NCBI RefSeq assembly: GCF_011764545.1
Contig: NZ_AP022870.1
Span: 8,686,001 to 8,750,000 of the forward strand
Reading direction: 5' to 3'
Source of the DNA: Phytohabitans flavus
Lineage (GTDB): Bacteria; Actinomycetota; Actinomycetes; Mycobacteriales; Micromonosporaceae
DNA: 64,000 bases
Position numbers and translations under genes: made by a program. This document shows positions 54,199 through 62,207 of the stretch, piece after piece. The notes beneath the pieces were generated by a model that saw only the letters and a program-made list of their open reading frames with translations, made no database searches and had not been told where the DNA came from. The first letter of the stretch is position 1. Every line of letters starts with the position of its first letter.

Positions 54199-54599
54199 CC
54201 AACGTGAGAGACCTCGGCTGGATGCTGGACAGCTTCGCCGAGCGTGCGCCGGACGTCAGCCACGCCATCGCCATCTCGGCGGACGGGCTCATGGTGGCCG
54301 CCACCCGCGCACTGCCGCCGGACCGGGCCGACCAGCTCGCGGCCACCGGCAGCGGACTCGTCAGCCTCCTGCGCGGCGCCGCCGCCTTCTTCGACGCGGG
54401 CGCGGTGATCTCCAACGTCACCCAGCTCGAAGGCGGCTTCATGTTCTCCATGGCCTTCAACGACGGTGCGTCGCTGCTCGTGCTGGCCACCCCCAACTGC
54501 GATGTCGGGAAGGTCTCGTACGAGATGACGGAGCTAGCCAACCGCATCGGCGACGCCCTCACCCCGGCGGCGCGCTCAGCCCTCACCCACACCCGCTGA
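54195..54599 (+). CDS. Roadblock/LC7-domain protein (CvnB-like)
   Basis: A 134-residue roadblock protein: VRDLGWMLDSFAERAPDVSH, AIAISADGLMVAATRAL, then LEGGFMFSMAFNDGASLLVL and YEMTELANRIGDALTPAAR. In conservons CvnB binds the small GTPase CvnD and the kinase CvnA (family knowledge). The GTG at 54195 overlaps the kinase stop. The usual DUF742 (CvnC) and GTPase (CvnD) genes are absent; a Liv-type ABC operon follows after 43 bases. Confidence 0.88.
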   Translation: MTNVRDLGWMLDSFAERAPDVSHAIAISADGLMVAATRALPPDRADQLAATGSGLVSLLRGAAAFFDAGAVISNVTQLEGGFMFSMAFNDGASLLVLATPNCDVGKVSYEMTELANRIGDALTPAARSALTHTR

Positions 54600-54642
54600 A
54601 CCGAACCACCCCCGGTCCTTTCAGCCCGAACACGGAGTACCC

Positions 54643-55818
54643 ATGCGTATCCAGAAGATGACCGCCGCGCTGATTGCCCTCGGCTTGGCGGCCACCGGAG
54701 CGACGGCCTGCGGCGGCGACAGCAGTGCCGCCAGCGGCACCCTCAAGATCGGCCTGCTCGCCTCGCTGTCCGGCACGTACCAGGCGATCGGTACGGACAT
54801 CCGCGACGGCTTCCAGCTCTACCTCAACATGCACGGTGGTCAGCTGGGCGGCCATCCGGTCGAGCTTGTCGTGGCGGACGAGGGCGACGGCGCGCCGACC
54901 GCTGTGCCCGCCGCCACCGACCTGGTCAAGAAGCACAAGGTCGTCGCGCTCACCGGCGTGGTCGGCGGTGGCTCGGCCGCGGCGATCCAGCCCGTGCTGG
55001 GCCAGGCGAAGATCCCGTTCATCGGCTCCAACGCCCGGCCTGTGCTGAAGGACGTCACCTACAACTGGGTCACGTCGTACCTGTCGCAGGAGACCGGCGC
55101 GGCGATCGCCCAGTACGTGAAGGACAACGTCAAGGGCGAGGTGTACGCGATCGGCCCGGACTACCAGGGTGGCTGGGACCAGCTACAGGGCTTCACCGAC
55201 GCGTTCGCCAAGGCCGGCGGCAAACTCGCCAACGACGACGGCAAGACGCTGTTCACGCCGTTCCCGGCCACGAAGAACTTCACCCCGTACTTCGCGAAGA
55301 TCAAGGCCTCTGGCGCCACGGCGGTCTACACGTTCTACGCGGGCGCGGCGGCGATCGACTTCGTCAAGCAGTACTCGCAGTCGGAGGTCAAGGGCCTGCC
55401 CCTGTACGCGGCCGGCTTCCTGACCGAGGGCGGCGTGCTCAACGCGCAGGGTCCCGCCGCCCGTGACGTCTACTCGGTGCTCAACTACTCGCCCGACCTC
55501 GACAACGCGCAGAACCGCGAGTTCGTCGCCGCGTGGAAGGCCGACCACGACGGCCCGCCGACCACGTACGCGATGGCCTCGTTCGACGCGGCCGCGGTGC
55601 TGGACAAGGCGATCGGCGCGGCCGGCGAGAGTCCGACCGCGGAGAGCATCAACAACGCCATCGCCGGCCTGGGCCAGATCGAGAGCCCCCGCGGTGCCTG
55701 GCAGTTCTCCAAGAAGACCCACTCGCCGGTGCAGAAGTGGTACCTGCGGCAGGTCCGCCCGGACGGCCGCGCACTGTCCAACACGGTCGTCGGCGACCTG
55801 GCGACGGTCGGCGAGTAG
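54643..55818 (+). CDS. Liv-type ABC transporter substrate-binding lipoprotein
   Basis: A 391-residue lipoprotein: lipobox GATACGG (Cys23), then the periplasmic-binding fold of branched-chain amino acid binding proteins, with IGLLASLSGTYQAIGTDIRD, VVGGGSAAAIQPVLGQAKIP and ATKNFTPYFAKIKASGATAV. It is the receptor of the four transport genes that follow. The ligand may be an amino acid, amide or other small molecule. CGGAG precedes the ATG. Confidence 0.88.
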   Translation: MRIQKMTAALIALGLAATGATACGGDSSAASGTLKIGLLASLSGTYQAIGTDIRDGFQLYLNMHGGQLGGHPVELVVADEGDGAPTAVPAATDLVKKHKVVALTGVVGGGSAAAIQPVLGQAKIPFIGSNARPVLKDVTYNWVTSYLSQETGAAIAQYVKDNVKGEVYAIGPDYQGGWDQLQGFTDAFAKAGGKLANDDGKTLFTPFPATKNFTPYFAKIKASGATAVYTFYAGAAAIDFVKQYSQSEVKGLPLYAAGFLTEGGVLNAQGPAARDVYSVLNYSPDLDNAQNREFVAAWKADHDGPPTTYAMASFDAAAVLDKAIGAAGESPTAESINNAIAGLGQIESPRGAWQFSKKTHSPVQKWYLRQVRPDGRALSNTVVGDLATVGE

Positions 55819-55825
55819 CTGAGTG

Positions 55826-56701
55826 ATGGGTGAGCTGGATCCGTACCTGATACCGGCGCTCGACGGCGTCGCGTACGGTCTGCTGCTCTTCGTGGTGGCC
55901 GCGGGCCTTGTGTTGAGTTTCGGCGTCGCCGGGATCCTCAACCTGGCCCACGGCACCCTGTACGCGATCGGCGCCTATGTGGCGGCGTGGCTGGCCGACG
56001 GTGGCTGGGCCGCGGTGCCACTTGCGCTGGTCGCCGGGGTGGTCGCCGCGGCGGCCGCCGGCACCGCGCTGGCCGGGCTGCTCACACCGGTACGGCGCGG
56101 TGACCACCTGACCCAGGCGCTGCTGACCTTCGGGCTCGCGCTGGCCGGCGGGAGCCTGCTGGTCAGCGCGTTCGGCCCGGACGACCTGCCGGTGCGGGTA
56201 CCGGCCGCGCTGGACCGCCCGATCGACCTCGCGGGGCACTCCTACGCCGCGTACCGGCTCGTCTTCATCGTGGTCGCCGCGGTGATCGCGGTTGGCCTGT
56301 ACCTGGCGGTGACCCGCACCCGCGCCGGCATGCTGGTGCGGGCCGCCGTCGACGACCCGCAAATGGTGGCTTGCCTCGGCGTCAACCCGACCCGTGTGCG
56401 GGTCGGTGTGCTGGCGGTGTCCGGCGCGCTCGCCGGGCTGGCCGGTGTGCTGGGTGCGCCGATCATCGGGCCGGGGCCGACCACCGCGGCGACCGTGCTG
56501 CTGCTCTCGCTGGTCGTGGTCGTGCTCGGCGGCCTCAACTCCGTCGGGGGCACGCTGCTCGCGGCCCTCGCGGTTGGCGAGATCCAGACCCTCGGGGTCG
56601 CTCTGCTCCCGACGGCCGCGCCTTTCCTCTTGTACGCGGCCATGGCGCTGATCCTCGCCGCCCGCGCGCAGGGCCTCCTCAGGCGATGGAGTACCGCATG
56701 A
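55826..56701 (+). CDS. Liv-type ABC permease (LivH)
   Basis: A 291-residue permease with eight or so helices. FGVAGILNLAHGTLYAIGAY is the LivH N-terminal signature; the coupling region is MLVRAAVDDPQMVACLGVNP; the last helix block has LGGLNSVGGTLLAALAVGEI. The ATG at 55826 directly follows a possible GTG (55823); no gap separates it from the binding protein gene. Its stop overlaps the next start (ATGA). Confidence 0.87.
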   Translation: MGELDPYLIPALDGVAYGLLLFVVAAGLVLSFGVAGILNLAHGTLYAIGAYVAAWLADGGWAAVPLALVAGVVAAAAAGTALAGLLTPVRRGDHLTQALLTFGLALAGGSLLVSAFGPDDLPVRVPAALDRPIDLAGHSYAAYRLVFIVVAAVIAVGLYLAVTRTRAGMLVRAAVDDPQMVACLGVNPTRVRVGVLAVSGALAGLAGVLGAPIIGPGPTTAATVLLLSLVVVVLGGLNSVGGTLLAALAVGEIQTLGVALLPTAAPFLLYAAMALILAARAQGLLRRWSTA

Positions 56702-57648
56702 AACGGCTCCTCCTCGTCCCCGCCGTCGCCTTTGCCGCGGCGTTGCCTTGGCTTGTCGACGACTACACGACGGCGACGCTCGCCCGGCTGCTCGTGCTCG
56801 GGCTCGTCGGCGTGAGCGTGGCGCTGCTGACCGGCGTGACCGGGCTGCCCACGCTCGGCCAGACCGCCCCGTTCGCCGCCGGCGCGTACGCGGCCGCCCA
56901 GCTCGGCCTGCACGACGTGGCCAACGAGCCGGTGCGGCTGCTCGCGGCGGCCGGGGTGGGCGCGGCGTTCGCGCTGCTCACCGCGCCGCTCGTGGTGTAC
57001 GCGCGGGGCGTGATCGTCCTGATGATCACGCTGGCGATCGGCGAACTGGCGATCACCGTGGCCAGCCGCTGGAAGTCGGTGACCGGCGGCACGGACGGGC
57101 TGATCGCGGCCCCCACATTGGACACCGACCGAGCCCGCTACCTGTACACCCTCGCGGTGGTCGTCGTGCTCGTCGCGCTTGTGCTGCTCGCGCTCCGCTC
57201 GCCGGCCGGGCTCCTGCTGCGGGCCAGCCGCGACGACGAGGCACGCATGCGGGCCAGCGGCCACCCGGTGACGGCGTACCTGACCGGGGCGTACGCGGCG
57301 GCCGGCGGGATCGCCGGCGTGGGCGGGGCGCTGCTCGTCACCACCCAGCAGTACGTCTCGCCGGCCGACTTCAGCTTCGACACCGCCGCCCTGCTCCTGC
57401 TGGGGGTGGTGATCGGCGGCGCCGGGTCGATGCTCGGCGCGGCCGCGGGTACGGCGTTCGTCTTCGCCGCCCGCGACTGGCTCTCCGGCCTGCTGCCCGG
57501 GCACGCGCCACTGCTCCTCGGCGCGCTGTTCGTGGTGACGGCCTACCTCCTGCCACGCGGGGTGGCGGGATTCGACTGGCGCCGCCTTGGCCGGGCGGCG
57601 CGGGCGGCTTCGCCCGGCGCCATGAGGCGTAGAAACCAGGAGGCGTAA
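56698..57648 (+). CDS. Liv-type ABC permease (LivM)
   Basis: A 316-residue permease: ALLTGVTGLPTLGQTAPFAA is the LivM-type signature (GxxSLGQ-like), the coupling region is LLLRASRDDEARMRASGHPV and the late block is VIGGAGSMLGAAAGTAFVF. The ATG at 56698 has GGAG six bases upstream and overlaps the LivH stop. Confidence 0.87.
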   Translation: MKRLLLVPAVAFAAALPWLVDDYTTATLARLLVLGLVGVSVALLTGVTGLPTLGQTAPFAAGAYAAAQLGLHDVANEPVRLLAAAGVGAAFALLTAPLVVYARGVIVLMITLAIGELAITVASRWKSVTGGTDGLIAAPTLDTDRARYLYTLAVVVVLVALVLLALRSPAGLLLRASRDDEARMRASGHPVTAYLTGAYAAAGGIAGVGGALLVTTQQYVSPADFSFDTAALLLLGVVIGGAGSMLGAAAGTAFVFAARDWLSGLLPGHAPLLLGALFVVTAYLLPRGVAGFDWRRLGRAARAASPGAMRRRNQEA

Positions 57649-57651
57649 CAC

Positions 57652-58368
57652 ATGGCGGACATCCTGATCACGGAGGCACTCACCCGGCGGTACGGCTCGC
57701 TCGTCGCCGTCGACCGGATCGACCTGCGCATCGCGCCGGGCGAGCGGCGCGCGATCATCGGGCCCAACGGCGCCGGCAAGACCACGCTGCTCGACCTGGT
57801 GGCCGGCGCGATCCGGCCGAGCGGCGGGCGGATCCGGTTCGACGGGCGGGACATCACCGGGAGCGGGCCGGCGCGGCGGGCGCGGCTGGGGATCGGCCGG
57901 ATCCACCAGCGCCCGGCGGTGTGGCCGTCACTGACCACATTGGACAACGTGGCGGTGGCGGCGGCGCAGTCGCGTGGCGGCGTAAGGCGTTCCCGTCGCC
58001 CGGCCATCGAGCTGCTCGACCGGCTCGGCCTCGCCGACCAGGCCGGGGTGGAGGCGGCGCGGCTGTCGCACGGGCAGCGGCGCCAGCTGGAGATCGCCAT
58101 GGCGCTGGCCGGCGAGCCACGGCTGCTTCTGCTGGACGAGCCGGCGGCGGGACTGTCCGCTGTGGAGTTCGAGCGGCTCGGCGAGGTGCTCCGCGACCTG
58201 CCGGAGGGCATGACCGTGCTGCTCGTCGAGCACCGGCTGGACCTCGTATACGCGTTCGCCGACGTGGTCACCGTGCTCCGCGACGGCCAGTACGTGGTCA
58301 GCGGTACGCCGGACGAGATCCGGATGTCGCACACGGTGCGCCAGGCGTACAGCGGGGCGGTGGCCTGA
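57652..58368 (+). CDS. Liv-type ABC ATPase (LivG)
   Basis: A 238-residue ATPase with Walker A GPNGAGKTT, signature LSHGQRRQLEIAMAL, Walker B LLLLDEPAAGLSAVE and H-loop VEHRLDLV. LivG-type R-x-F-Q is replaced by IGRIHQRPAVWPSLTTLDNV. AGGAGG precedes the ATG. Its stop overlaps the next start (TGATG). Confidence 0.9.
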   Translation: MADILITEALTRRYGSLVAVDRIDLRIAPGERRAIIGPNGAGKTTLLDLVAGAIRPSGGRIRFDGRDITGSGPARRARLGIGRIHQRPAVWPSLTTLDNVAVAAAQSRGGVRRSRRPAIELLDRLGLADQAGVEAARLSHGQRRQLEIAMALAGEPRLLLLDEPAAGLSAVEFERLGEVLRDLPEGMTVLLVEHRLDLVYAFADVVTVLRDGQYVVSGTPDEIRMSHTVRQAYSGAVA

Positions 58369-59096
58369 TGGCTTTCGCGCTCCGCGTCGACGGGCTCTAC
58401 GCCGGCTACCACGGCGGGCGGGTGCTGCACGGCGTGGGGCTCGGCGTCGAGGCGGGCACGGTGCAGGCGCTGGTTGGCCGCAATGGCGCGGGCAAAACCA
58501 CGCTGGTACACGCGATCGCGGGCTTGCTCCGCCCGTACTCCGGCGTGGTGGAGATCGGCGGCACGGACCTGGCCGGCCGCCCAGCGCATCAGGTGGCGCG
58601 GGCCGGGGTGGGCATCGTCCCGCAGGGACGGCGGGTCTTCCCAAGCCTGACCGTGGCCGAACACCTCAAGCTCGCCGCGCGTCACCAGGAAGGTCCGATG
58701 TGGACCATCAAGGGCGTGCTGGAGCTGTTGCCCCGCCTGGGGGAGCGGCTCAGCCACCGGGGCGACCAGCTTTCCGGCGGCGAGCAGCAGATGCTCGCGA
58801 TCGCCCGGGCGCTGCTCACCCAGCCCCGGGTGCTGTTGCTGGACGAGCCCTCCGAAGGGCTCGCCCTGGACCTGGCCGCCCGGGTGCGCGGCCTGGTCGC
58901 CGACCTGGCCAGAGCCGGACTGAGCCTGCTGCTCGTGGAGCAGCGGCTCGACCACGCGATCGAGGTGGCGGACCGGATCGCAGTCCTGGATTACGGGCGC
59001 GTGGTCTTCGACGCGCCAACCGCGCAGGTACGCGCGGATCCCACGACCGTCCAGTCGTTGCTGAGCATCGACCAGCCACTACCGCAAAGGAGCTGA
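58368..59096 (+). CDS. Liv-type ABC ATPase (LivF)
   Basis: A 242-residue ATPase with Walker A GRNGAGKTT, LivF-type IVPQGRRVFPSLTVAEHL, signature LSGGEQQMLAIARAL, Walker B VLLLDEPSEGLAL and H-loop VEQRLDHA. It pairs with LivG to drive the two permeases. Six bases separate it from the methyltransferase gene. Confidence 0.9.
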   Translation: MAFALRVDGLYAGYHGGRVLHGVGLGVEAGTVQALVGRNGAGKTTLVHAIAGLLRPYSGVVEIGGTDLAGRPAHQVARAGVGIVPQGRRVFPSLTVAEHLKLAARHQEGPMWTIKGVLELLPRLGERLSHRGDQLSGGEQQMLAIARALLTQPRVLLLDEPSEGLALDLAARVRGLVADLARAGLSLLLVEQRLDHAIEVADRIAVLDYGRVVFDAPTAQVRADPTTVQSLLSIDQPLPQRS

Positions 59097-59102
59097 CCGA
59101 AC

Positions 59103-59890
59103 GTGCCGACCGGCTACTCGTTCGACAACCACGCACCCGAGGCCGACGCCCAACTGGCCACACTGGAGGCGTTCCTCGACCCGCTGACGGGCGCCCGCCT
59201 CCGTCCCCTCATGCGCGCGGGTGCGACCTGCTGGGAGGCCGGCGCCGGCGGCGGCTCGGTCGCCCGGCTGATGGCCACCGCCGTAGGCCCCGAGGGCAAC
59301 GTCGTCGCCTCCGACATCGACCCGTCGCATCTCGCGGCCACGAACAACCTCACCGTGGTACGGCACGACGCCCGTACCGAGCCGGCTCCGGCGGGTGGCC
59401 CGTACGACCTGATCCACGCCCGCCTGCTCCTGCTCCACCTGCCCGAGCGCCGCAAGGTGATGGCCGAGATGGTCCGCGCCCTGGCCCGGGCGGCTGGCTG
59501 GTGGTGGAGGAGTTCGACTGCACGGCACCGCTGCGCGTGCTGACCGCGCCGTCGGACGACGCGGCGAAGCTCTTCCAGCAGGTGATGGAGGCGATCCTGG
59601 GCGTACTGCACGACCGGGGCGCGGACCTTGCCTGGGCGCAGGACGTGCACACGGAGATGGTGCGCGCCGGGCTCACCGAAGTGGACACCGTCACCCACTC
59701 GCAGAGCTGGACCGGCGGCTCGGCCGGTGCGGCGCTGCACGACATCAACTCCCGCACCCTGGAGCCGCGGCTGCTGGCGGCGGGTATCTCGCTGGACCAG
59801 CTGCGCGCGTTCCGCCAGCTCTCGCGCGACCCCTCGTTCGCGTCGCTCTCGTACCAGTTCGTGTCCACCCGTGGCCGCAGGCCGCTGTAG
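59103..59890 (+). pseudogene. SAM-dependent class I methyltransferase, frameshifted
   Basis: A methyltransferase of about 262 residues. SAM motif CWEAGAGGGSVARLMA, acidic VVASDIDPSHLA, then YDLIHARLLLLHLPERRKVM. The frame breaks in GGG at 59488-59490; one added G gives ARGGWLVVEEFDC and the remaining C-terminal part to 59890. AAAGGAG precedes the GTG. It closes the kinase-roadblock-ABC unit, so it may act on the imported compound (inference). Confidence 0.78.
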
Positions 59891-59919
59891 CTCCTCACTT
59901 CCCTCACTCTTCTCGTCGC

Positions 59920-59946
59920 GCGCGGGGCCGTCCTCCGGCCCCGCGC
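59920..59946. terminator. Hairpin terminator
   Basis: GCGCGGGGCCG (59920-59930) pairs perfectly with CGGCCCCGCGC (59936-59946) around five bases, 30 bases after the methyltransferase stop. It probably ends the whole 51-60 kb unit. Confidence 0.72.
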
Positions 59947-60326
59947 CGTGCATTTCCGGGGCCGGATGTATCGAGTCGCGCCGATGCGTCCGATCTGTCG
60001 TGTTGGCGGAAGGCCTGCTAGGAATCGCTTTCTTGCCGCGCTGCTTGTGCGTGGGAGCCCTCCCATGCAAGACTCGCTCTACGCATTCGGGGAGCCGATG
60101 CGAGTGAGCTTCGCCAGGGCACGCGGGCCGGCCTCCAGCCGCTCCGCACGGCGGACCACTGCCCCCAGTCGTCAGGCTGGGCGGGTTTCTCCATCTCCAG
60201 CTTGCCTTCCGGGCCGGCGAGCTACCCGTTAGGCGTGCCTGCGGCGCGCGCGTCCGCAAACGCCCGCGGCCCGCCACGCCAGAGCCTCCCGCTCTGGTGC
60301 CGCGCGACGAAGTAGGAGTAACAGGA
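59947..60326. other. Upstream region of the cellulase gene
   Basis: No gene is credible here. The only clear element is the CebR-like palindrome at 60052-60065. No good promoter hexamers were recognised. Confidence 0.4.
60052..60065. promoter_or_regulatory. CebR-like operator
   Basis: TGGGAGCCCTCCCA differs by one base from TGGGAGCGCTCCCA, the CebR box that represses cellulase genes in Streptomyces until cello-oligosaccharides appear (known). It lies 262 bases before the start of a CBM2-GH6 cellulase gene. No cebR gene is in the window. Confidence 0.6.
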
Positions 60327-62107
60327 ATGAGACTCGTCTCGAGTCGTACCCGGAAGCAGCGTCTCGCCATTGGCGCGGTCGCTGTGCTTGGCTTGGGCGG
60401 CCTCTCGGTGATCCAGGCTTTGCCAGCCAGCGCCGCCGCGGGTTGCAGCGTGACCTACACGGTCACCAACTCATGGAACACCGGGTTCCAGGGCAACATC
60501 GTCATCCGCAACGTCGGTGACGCGTGGACCTCGTGGAACCTCACGTTCTCGTTCGCCAACGGCCAGCGTGTGACGCAGGGCTGGAGCGGCCGCTTCACCC
60601 AGAGCGGCACCGGGGTGACCGTCGCCAACGAGTCGTGGAACGGTGCCGTCCCCAACGGCGGCACGGTCAACCCCGGCTTCACCGGCAGCCACACCGGCAC
60701 GAACAACAACCCGACCGCGTTCTCGGTCAACGGTGTGGCCTGCACCGGCACGACCAACCCCACCACCGGTGGGCCGACGGGCAACCCGACCACCCGCCCA
60801 CGACGCCGCCCACCACCCCTCCCACGACGCCGCCGACGTCGAACCCGACGACCCCGCCGCCCGGAACGCGCGTCGACAACCCGTACGCGGGTGGTCGGGG
60901 CTACGTGAACCCGGAGTGGAAGGCCAAGGCGGAGAGCGTCTCCGGTGGTAGCCGGATCTCCAGCAACCCGACCGCGGTGTGGATCGACCGGATCGCCGCG
61001 ATCGAGGGCACCAGCGGCAGCAGCTCGAACGGCCCGATGGGCGTCGAGGACCACCTGCTCGAGGCCGTGCGCCAGGGTGCGTCGTACATCCAGTTCGTGA
61101 TCTACAACCTGCCCGGCCGCGACTGTGCCGCGCTGGCGTCGAACGGTGAGCTCGGCCCGACCGAGATCGACCGGTACAAGACGGCGTACATCGACCCGAT
61201 CGCCGCGTACCAGAACGACGCGCGGTTCCGGAGCCTGCGGATCATCAACATCATCGAGATCGACTCGCTGCCGAACCTGATCACGAACGTGGCGGGCCGG
61301 GCGACCGAGACCGCGATGTGCAACACGATGAAGTCCAACGGCAACTACGTCGCCGGCGTCGGGTACGCCCTTGGGAAGCTCGGCGCGATCCCGAACGTGT
61401 ACAACTACATCGACGCCGCGCACCACGGCTGGATCGGCTGGGACGACAACTTCGGCCCGACCGCCGAGCTGCTGGCCACCGCCGCCCGCGCGCAGGGCAG
61501 CAACATCGCCAACGTGACCGGCTTCATCACCAACACGGCCAACTACTCGGCCCTCCAGGAGCCGTACATCACGGTGACCGAGCAGAACCGCCCGTCCAAG
61601 TGGATCGACTGGAACCGGTACAACGACGAGCTGAGCTTCGCTCAGGCGTTCCGGAGCCGGCTCGTCCAGGCCGGGTTCCCGTCGAGCATCGGCATGCTGA
61701 TCGACACGTCCCGCAACGGCTGGGGCGGCTCGGCGCGTCCGACCGGCCCGCGGACCACGGGCACGCTGGACGAGCAGATCAACGGTTCGAAGATCGACCG
61801 CCGTATCCACAAGGGCAACTGGTGCAACCAGAGCGGCGCCGGCCTCGGTGAGCGGCCGCGGGCCAACCCGGCCACCGGCATCGACGCCTACGTCTGGGTC
61901 AAGCCCCCGGGCGAGTCGGACGGCTCCAGCACCGAGATCCCGAACAACGAGGGCAAGGGCTTCGACCGTATGTGCGACCCGACGTACGGCGGCAACGCCC
62001 GTAACGGCAACAACGCGACCGGCTCGCTTTCCGGCGCGCCGATCTCGGGTGCCTGGTTCCCGGCGCAGGTTACGCAGCTGATGCAGAACGCGTACCCGGC
62101 CCTGTAA
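60327..62107 (+). pseudogene. Secreted CBM2-GH6 cellulase (cellobiohydrolase-like), frameshifted
   Basis: An exported enzyme of about 593 residues. Signal peptide (LAIGAVAVLGLGGLSVIQAL, cleavage near ASAA), CBM2 cellulose-binding domain (GCSVTYTVTNSWNTGFQGNI, WNGAVPNGG), Pro/Thr linker, GH6 catalytic domain. GH6 marks: FVIYNLPGRDCAALASNGE with the acid Asp, YIDAAHHGWIGWDDN and WVKPPGESDGSS. The frame breaks in the linker at CCC 60793-60795; one added C gives NPTTPPTTPP. GGA precedes the ATG. It cuts beta-1,4-glucan, probably from chain ends. Confidence 0.83.
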
Positions 62108-62124
62108 GGCAACAGTGATGCGGT

Positions 62125-62157
62125 CGCGGGGTCCGGGCGTCATGCCCGGGCCCCGCG
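62125..62157. terminator. Hairpin terminator
   Basis: CGCGGGGTCCGGGC (62125-62138) pairs with GCCCGGGCCCCGCG (62144-62157), 14 pairs with one G-U, around five bases, 18 bases after the cellulase stop. Confidence 0.75.
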
Positions 62158-62196
62158 GTCATTCGCGATTGCCGGACGGCCGCCACACGCTCGGCG

Positions 62197-62202
62197 TAGC
62201 CT
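62197..62202 (+). promoter_or_regulatory. Candidate -10 element of a leaderless promoter
   Basis: TAGCCT lies five bases before the GTG of the sensor-GGDEF gene. No ribosome-binding site is visible there. Confidence 0.33.
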
Positions 62203-62207
62203 CGGAC

